The notes beneath the pieces are model-generated. The model was given only the letters and a program-made list of their open reading frames with translations, made no database searches and had not been told where the DNA came from. A program made the translations under genes and the position numbers. This document shows positions 60,310 through 64,000 of a DNA stretch of 64,000 nt, in pieces. The DNA lies in contig JAEEYE010000002.1 in NCBI GenBank assembly GCA_016291665.1, positions 62,001-126,000 of the forward strand. Direction: 5' to 3'. The DNA is from Oxalobacter sp. Lineage in GTDB: Bacteria > Pseudomonadota > Gammaproteobacteria > Burkholderiales > Burkholderiaceae_D. Numbering within the stretch: position 1 is the stretch's first letter; every line of letters begins with the position of its first letter.

Positions 60310-63300
60310 CTATTCCACGCTTAATTCTTCAAACGTGGCATTCTTTTCAAAACCATCAGCTGACTGAAGCATGCCATACCGATCGAAATAAGCAATGTCA
60401 AACCAACCAGTGAACATCGATGCCGTTAAGTAGCGTCCCATGACGTTGACGACACTGTTATGGTCGCCATTAAAGTGCCTATAGTCATGGTAATCCACGA
60501 CGTCAGCATTCCTTGCCCTCACGTGGCCATTTTGTGCCAGGTCGATATTGGTCCAGTGTCTAGCCGTGTAGGCTCCGTCATACCAAGCGTCCAAATTGTC
60601 ATTTGGCTGGTTCTTACGCCGGTCATTCCACAGGACAATGTTTTCCCCTTCACGGCGTGGGGTAGCCCCAAAGAGTGCAACGGATACCTTGTCATTGTCG
60701 ACATGCAGTTTGTCCACCGCATAGGCTTTGCTGATATGCAGGTCACCTTCACTGACATGGATATTGCCGTCTTCAACCCAGATGGCCTGTATGACCGAAC
60801 CGGTTGGCGAATTCAGGTTCCTGATATTGAAGTCTTTCACAGGCTGGTCATCGGACGCCCCTTCAGATGTCAGGGTCAATGGAGCCGAACCGGTATCTGC
60901 CTGGACGGTATCCACATTGACATAGTTGCCGCCCAGTACCACATCGGCCTCACCAGTTCCATTGGCATTGCCATTGGTATTGGCAGTAACGGTTCCGATA
61001 TGGGTAGCCTGCGTGTTGTTGCCACCTAAAGCTATCACCCGGTTGCCCGTCAGGGTGTCAACAGTCATGTCACCGTTAGTGGTCTGGACAGTTGCGGTTT
61101 CCCCAGCAAAGATATCCGTAACGGCAATATCGCCTTCACCCTGCTGGGTCAATGTCGCATTACCAAACGCTGCGACAGAACCGGCCTTAATACCGCCTTC
61201 ACCCGTACTGGTGATGACCGTGTCTTTACCAGAGAGGGTATCTTTCAGGCTGATATTGCCATTTGCAGCCGTCAAAGAAATGTCATTCTCTGCCATGATG
61301 TCACCTTCAGCAACGATAGAACCGGCTTCCTGAATCCCGACAGTCACGTCGTTACCAGCGAAAACACTGTCCTTAAAGGTGATATCGCCATCTTCAGCCG
61401 TTGCCGACACATCACCACCAGCAGTGACCTGCCCCTGAGCCAGGATATTGCCCTTGTCGGTGCCTGCTGTAATGTCACCTCCAACAACAGTGTCTGCATC
61501 GAAGGTAATCGAACCGTTTTCATGGGTGACGGCAGCCAGGTTCCTGCCAGCTTTGCTGTTTTTCGCCAGACGGATGTCACCGTTAGTCGAATCAAGCGTG
61601 ATATCCCGGCCGGCATCCAACGCGCCTGCCAGTTGGATGTTCTGCTGCCCCTCGGTATAGCTTACCGACTTAGCTGTGACAGTAATATCACCTGCCTTAG
61701 CCGTGATGCCACCATCAGCCTGGACAATACCCTCCTGCGTCGAAAGCGTCACATTGTCCCCTGCCGTGATGGTATCGCCAACCGTAATGTTGCCTGATTC
61801 CACCGCCATATCAACAGACCCACCGGCATCGATGGTCTTACCAACCTTGATATTGCCCGTATCAGCCTTGGCAACAACATCTCCAGCCACTGCAATTTCC
61901 CGGTCAATCAGTACACTGCCTTTCGTATGGGTGGCCGCCTTCAAATCCTGCTTGGCCGTGATGTCATACGTAACTTCGATGTCACCGTTGGTAGCATCCA
62001 GCATCACGCTGCGGCCAGAAGCAATCTCCCCTTCTTCATCGATGATGATGTTCATGCCATCACGGCCCGCTTTGTACTCTGCGGATTTTGCCGAAACCGC
62101 AATATCTCCCTTGGCGGTCGACGTCTTACCAAAGATTTCCACACGGCCAAGGCCAGAGGCCAGGTTGATGCTGCCATCTCCCAAGGATGTGACCGTCTGG
62201 ACCGTTGGCCCATTGTTACCGATATGGATGATACCTTCACCGGTCCTGATATCGATGCCACCGTCCTTGGCCACCTGGGTATCTTTACTGGTTACGGACT
62301 TAACGACCGTCACATCCCCTTTGCCGACCGACATCACAACGGAAGCAGCGGTGACATGACCGGTGTCCGAATCCTTGTCACCCACCGTGATGTTGCCCTC
62401 ACCAGCTGTCATCGCAACCGCACCGCCTGCTGTGATGTTCTTCCCAATGGTAATGCTGCCTATGTCGGTAGCACCCGTCACATTCCCTTCCACGATGACC
62501 TCACGGTCAAAGAGCACACTGCCTTCAGTGTGGGTTACCGCCGTCAGATCCTGCTTGGCGACGACGTCGTCCGTCACATGGATATCACCGTTAGTGGCAT
62601 CCAGACTGATGCTTCCACCAGAATTGATTTCGCCTTCTTCATCAATGATGATGTTCATGCCATCACGGCCCGCTTTGTACTCTGCGGATTTTGCCGAAAC
62701 CGCAATATCCCCCTTGGCGGTCGACGTCTTACCAAAGATTTCCACACGGCCAAGATCAGAGGCCAGGTTGATGCTACCATCTCCCAAAGAGGCGACTGTC
62801 TGGACCGTTGGGCCATTGTTACCGATGTGGATAATGCCTTCATCGGTCTTGATTGCAATGCCACCGTCCTTGGCCACCTGGGTGTCTTTACTGGTAATGG
62901 TCTTAACGACCGTCACATCCCCTTTGCCAACGGCCATCGCAACAGAAGCACCGGTGACGTGGCCGACATCAGCATCCTTGTCTCCCACGGTAATATTGCC
63001 TTTACCGACTGCCATCGCAACCGCACCATCAGCTTTGACATTGTCCCCAATGGTGATGTTGCCTGTACCCACCGCCATATCAACAGAGCCCCCCGCATCA
63101 ATCGATTTGCCGATGGTTACACTACCCGTATCGGTGGTAGCCGCCACATTGCCTGCAACAGCTACGCTTTGGTCAAAGTACACACTGCCTGCCGTATGGG
63201 TGGCTGCCTTCAGGTCCTGCTTGGCCACAATGTCTTCCGTCACATGGATGTCACCGTTTGTCGCATTCAGACTGATATTACGCCCGGACTCAAGCCTCCC

Positions 63301-64000
63301 TTCCTCATCGATGATGATGTTCATACCGTCAAGCCCTGGCATATAGCCTGATGATACTGCCGAGACAGCGATGTCGCCTTTGGCCGTTGATGTCTTGCCG
63401 TATATCTCAATCCGACCAAGGCCCGAAGCCAGATTGATGTTGCCATCCCCCTTGGCTGTAACGGTTTCAACGTCCGGACCATTGCTACCGATACGGATGT
63501 TTCCTTCACCCGTCGTAATAGCTATACCGCTACCTTGGGCAAATGCGGTATCCTGGCTGGTCACTGTCTTGACGATGTCAACATCGCCTTTGCCAACAGT
63601 AATGGCAACCGATGCCCCCATGACACGGCCAGAATCGGATTCTTGGCTCCCGACAATGACATCCCCTTCACCGACTTGAACAGTAACCGCATCACCAGCG
63701 GTCACATTGTTGGCAAAACGGATATCCCCTATGCCGGCAATCCCTGCAGAGACATTGCCTTGATGCGCATAGACATCGCCATCGTTGACCTGGATGTCAC
63801 CAGAACCGGTAATACGGGCTAAAACATCAGTCCTGGCATCAATATCCCCTGCAAAGGTAATATCCCCTGTTCCAAATATCATGGCACTTATATGGCCGTC
63901 ATCATCGCCATCTTGCATACCCGCCTGGACGGAACCAAGGACAGTAATATCCCCACGGCCCTGCTGTTCTGCATCACCGATGGCTAAAATGACATCATCA
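60310..64000 (-). CDS. Second giant adhesin, C-terminal part (continues past the window)
   Basis: The last ~1,230 residues of a paralogue of the 9,600-residue adhesin; the frame is still open at the right edge. It consists of the same Gly-Asp/Asn-Ile beta-helix repeats. Three tandem units contain GRDGMNIIIDEEG or the variant GLDGMNIIIDEEG, starting near 62,042, 62,645 and 63,311 (603 and 666 bp apart). The first two are nearly identical at the DNA level. The terminal domain (ISKAYAVDKL, ALFGATPRREGE, VVDYHDYRHFNGDH) matches the end of the first adhesin. The signal peptide and N-terminal domain lie beyond the window. Confidence 0.88.
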   Translation of the reverse strand, partial: DDVILAIGDAEQQGRGDITVLGSVQAGMQDGDDDGHISAMIFGTGDITFAGDIDARTDVLARITGSGDIQVNDGDVYAHQGNVSAGIAGIGDIRFANNVTAGDAVTVQVGEGDVIVGSQESDSGRVMGASVAITVGKGDVDIVKTVTSQDTAFAQGSGIAITTGEGNIRIGSNGPDVETVTAKGDGNINLASGLGRIEIYGKTSTAKGDIAVSAVSSGYMPGLDGMNIIIDEEGRLESGRNISLNATNGDIHVTEDIVAKQDLKAATHTAGSVYFDQSVAVAGNVAATTDTGSVTIGKSIDAGGSVDMAVGTGNITIGDNVKADGAVAMAVGKGNITVGDKDADVGHVTGASVAMAVGKGDVTVVKTITSKDTQVAKDGGIAIKTDEGIIHIGNNGPTVQTVASLGDGSINLASDLGRVEIFGKTSTAKGDIAVSAKSAEYKAGRDGMNIIIDEEGEINSGGSISLDATNGDIHVTDDVVAKQDLTAVTHTEGSVLFDREVIVEGNVTGATDIGSITIGKNITAGGAVAMTAGEGNITVGDKDSDTGHVTAASVVMSVGKGDVTVVKSVTSKDTQVAKDGGIDIRTGEGIIHIGNNGPTVQTVTSLGDGSINLASGLGRVEIFGKTSTAKGDIAVSAKSAEYKAGRDGMNIIIDEEGEIASGRSVMLDATNGDIEVTYDITAKQDLKAATHTKGSVLIDREIAVAGDVVAKADTGNIKVGKTIDAGGSVDMAVESGNITVGDTITAGDNVTLSTQEGIVQADGGITAKAGDITVTAKSVSYTEGQQNIQLAGALDAGRDITLDSTNGDIRLAKNSKAGRNLAAVTHENGSITFDADTVVGGDITAGTDKGNILAQGQVTAGGDVSATAEDGDITFKDSVFAGNDVTVGIQEAGSIVAEGDIMAENDISLTAANGNISLKDTLSGKDTVITSTGEGGIKAGSVAAFGNATLTQQGEGDIAVTDIFAGETATVQTTNGDMTVDTLTGNRVIALGGNNTQATHIGTVTANTNGNANGTGEADVVLGGNYVNVDTVQADTGSAPLTLTSEGASDDQPVKDFNIRNLNSPTGSVIQAIWVEDGNIHVSEGDLHISKAYAVDKLHVDNDKVSVALFGATPRREGENIVLWNDRRKNQPNDNLDAWYDGAYTARHWTNIDLAQNGHVRARNADVVDYHDYRHFNGDHNSVVNVMGRYLTASMFTGWFDIAYFDRYGMLQSADGFEKNATFEELSVE

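Noticed and set aside
61927-63351. A 474-codon open frame on the plus strand opposite the second adhesin
   Set aside because: Same cause: an antisense shadow of tandem repeats, with no start signal or recognisable domain.
13255-63918. The two adhesin ends as the flanking repeats of a mobile island
   Set aside because: The shared ends are protein-coding paralogy with clear DNA divergence, not identical direct repeats. No integrase, transposase or target duplication was seen.

Overview
The window reads as the chromosome of a Gram-negative bacterium of roughly 50 % GC. The evidence is a lipoprotein with a lipobox, two giant surface adhesins (one with an ESPR-type extended signal peptide), a small stand-alone SWIB-domain protein, and a cytoplasmic biotin-independent malonate decarboxylase operon. 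My best guess is a host-associated betaproteobacterium (Burkholderiales, for example Oxalobacter- or Sutterella-like). This is inference from gene content; there is no rRNA gene to settle it. I saw no tRNA, rRNA, CRISPR array or intact insertion sequence.

Region 1 (1-13,120) is a patchwork of small, mostly monocistronic genes. They encode a DnaQ-like exonuclease, a SWIB protein, a two-TM membrane protein, a Sel1-repeat protein, a short repeat protein resembling 5-fold beta-flower proteins, an AT-rich orphan, a GNAT acetyltransferase, a CoA-disulfide-reductase-like flavoprotein with a rhodanese tail, an Old Yellow Enzyme-type reductase, the remains of a toxin-antitoxin pair with a truncated PIN toxin, an N-terminally shortened AlbA_2/HATPase_c_4 protein preceded by short direct repeats, an AAA_14/DUF4143 ATPase and a lipoprotein. 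Several gaps carry palindromes or direct repeats.

Region 2 (13,255-42,057) is one uninterrupted 28.8-kb gene on the minus strand for a 9,600-residue LktA-type filamentous adhesin. It has an ESPR signal, a TPS-like N-terminal domain, several helical inserts, thousands of residues of beta-helix-type repeats (six tandem units of 155-157 residues are especially alike) and a Tyr/Trp-rich C-terminus. A paralogue with the same C-terminus enters from the right edge (60,310 to the end). No TpsB-type secretion partner is visible.

Region 3 (42,670-48,512, minus strand) holds a three-gene operon: an ADP-ribosylglycohydrolase, an unrecognised 700-residue protein with an Ala/Pro/Glu linker, and a long Sel1-repeat protein. 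Upstream lie decayed fragments of a Sel1 gene and of an unknown gene, then a small membrane protein. Region 48,570-49,209 carries a 19-bp hairpin, three 23-bp-spaced iteron-like repeats and an inverted repeat ahead of an orphan winged-helix regulator.

Region 4 (50,419-57,530) is the malonate catabolism locus. A LysR regulator (mdcR-like) converges on mdcA-B-C-D-E-G-H, whose genes overlap or nearly abut. MdcA, C, D and E form the decarboxylase, MdcB and MdcG make and attach its prosthetic group, and MdcH loads malonyl groups. No malonate transporter is present. Divergent from mdcA is a well-formed small-RNA candidate (strong promoter, three hairpins, UUCG terminator). Next comes a 54-residue protein resembling the glycyl-radical end of anaerobic ribonucleotide reductase, then a MATE exporter and the second adhesin.
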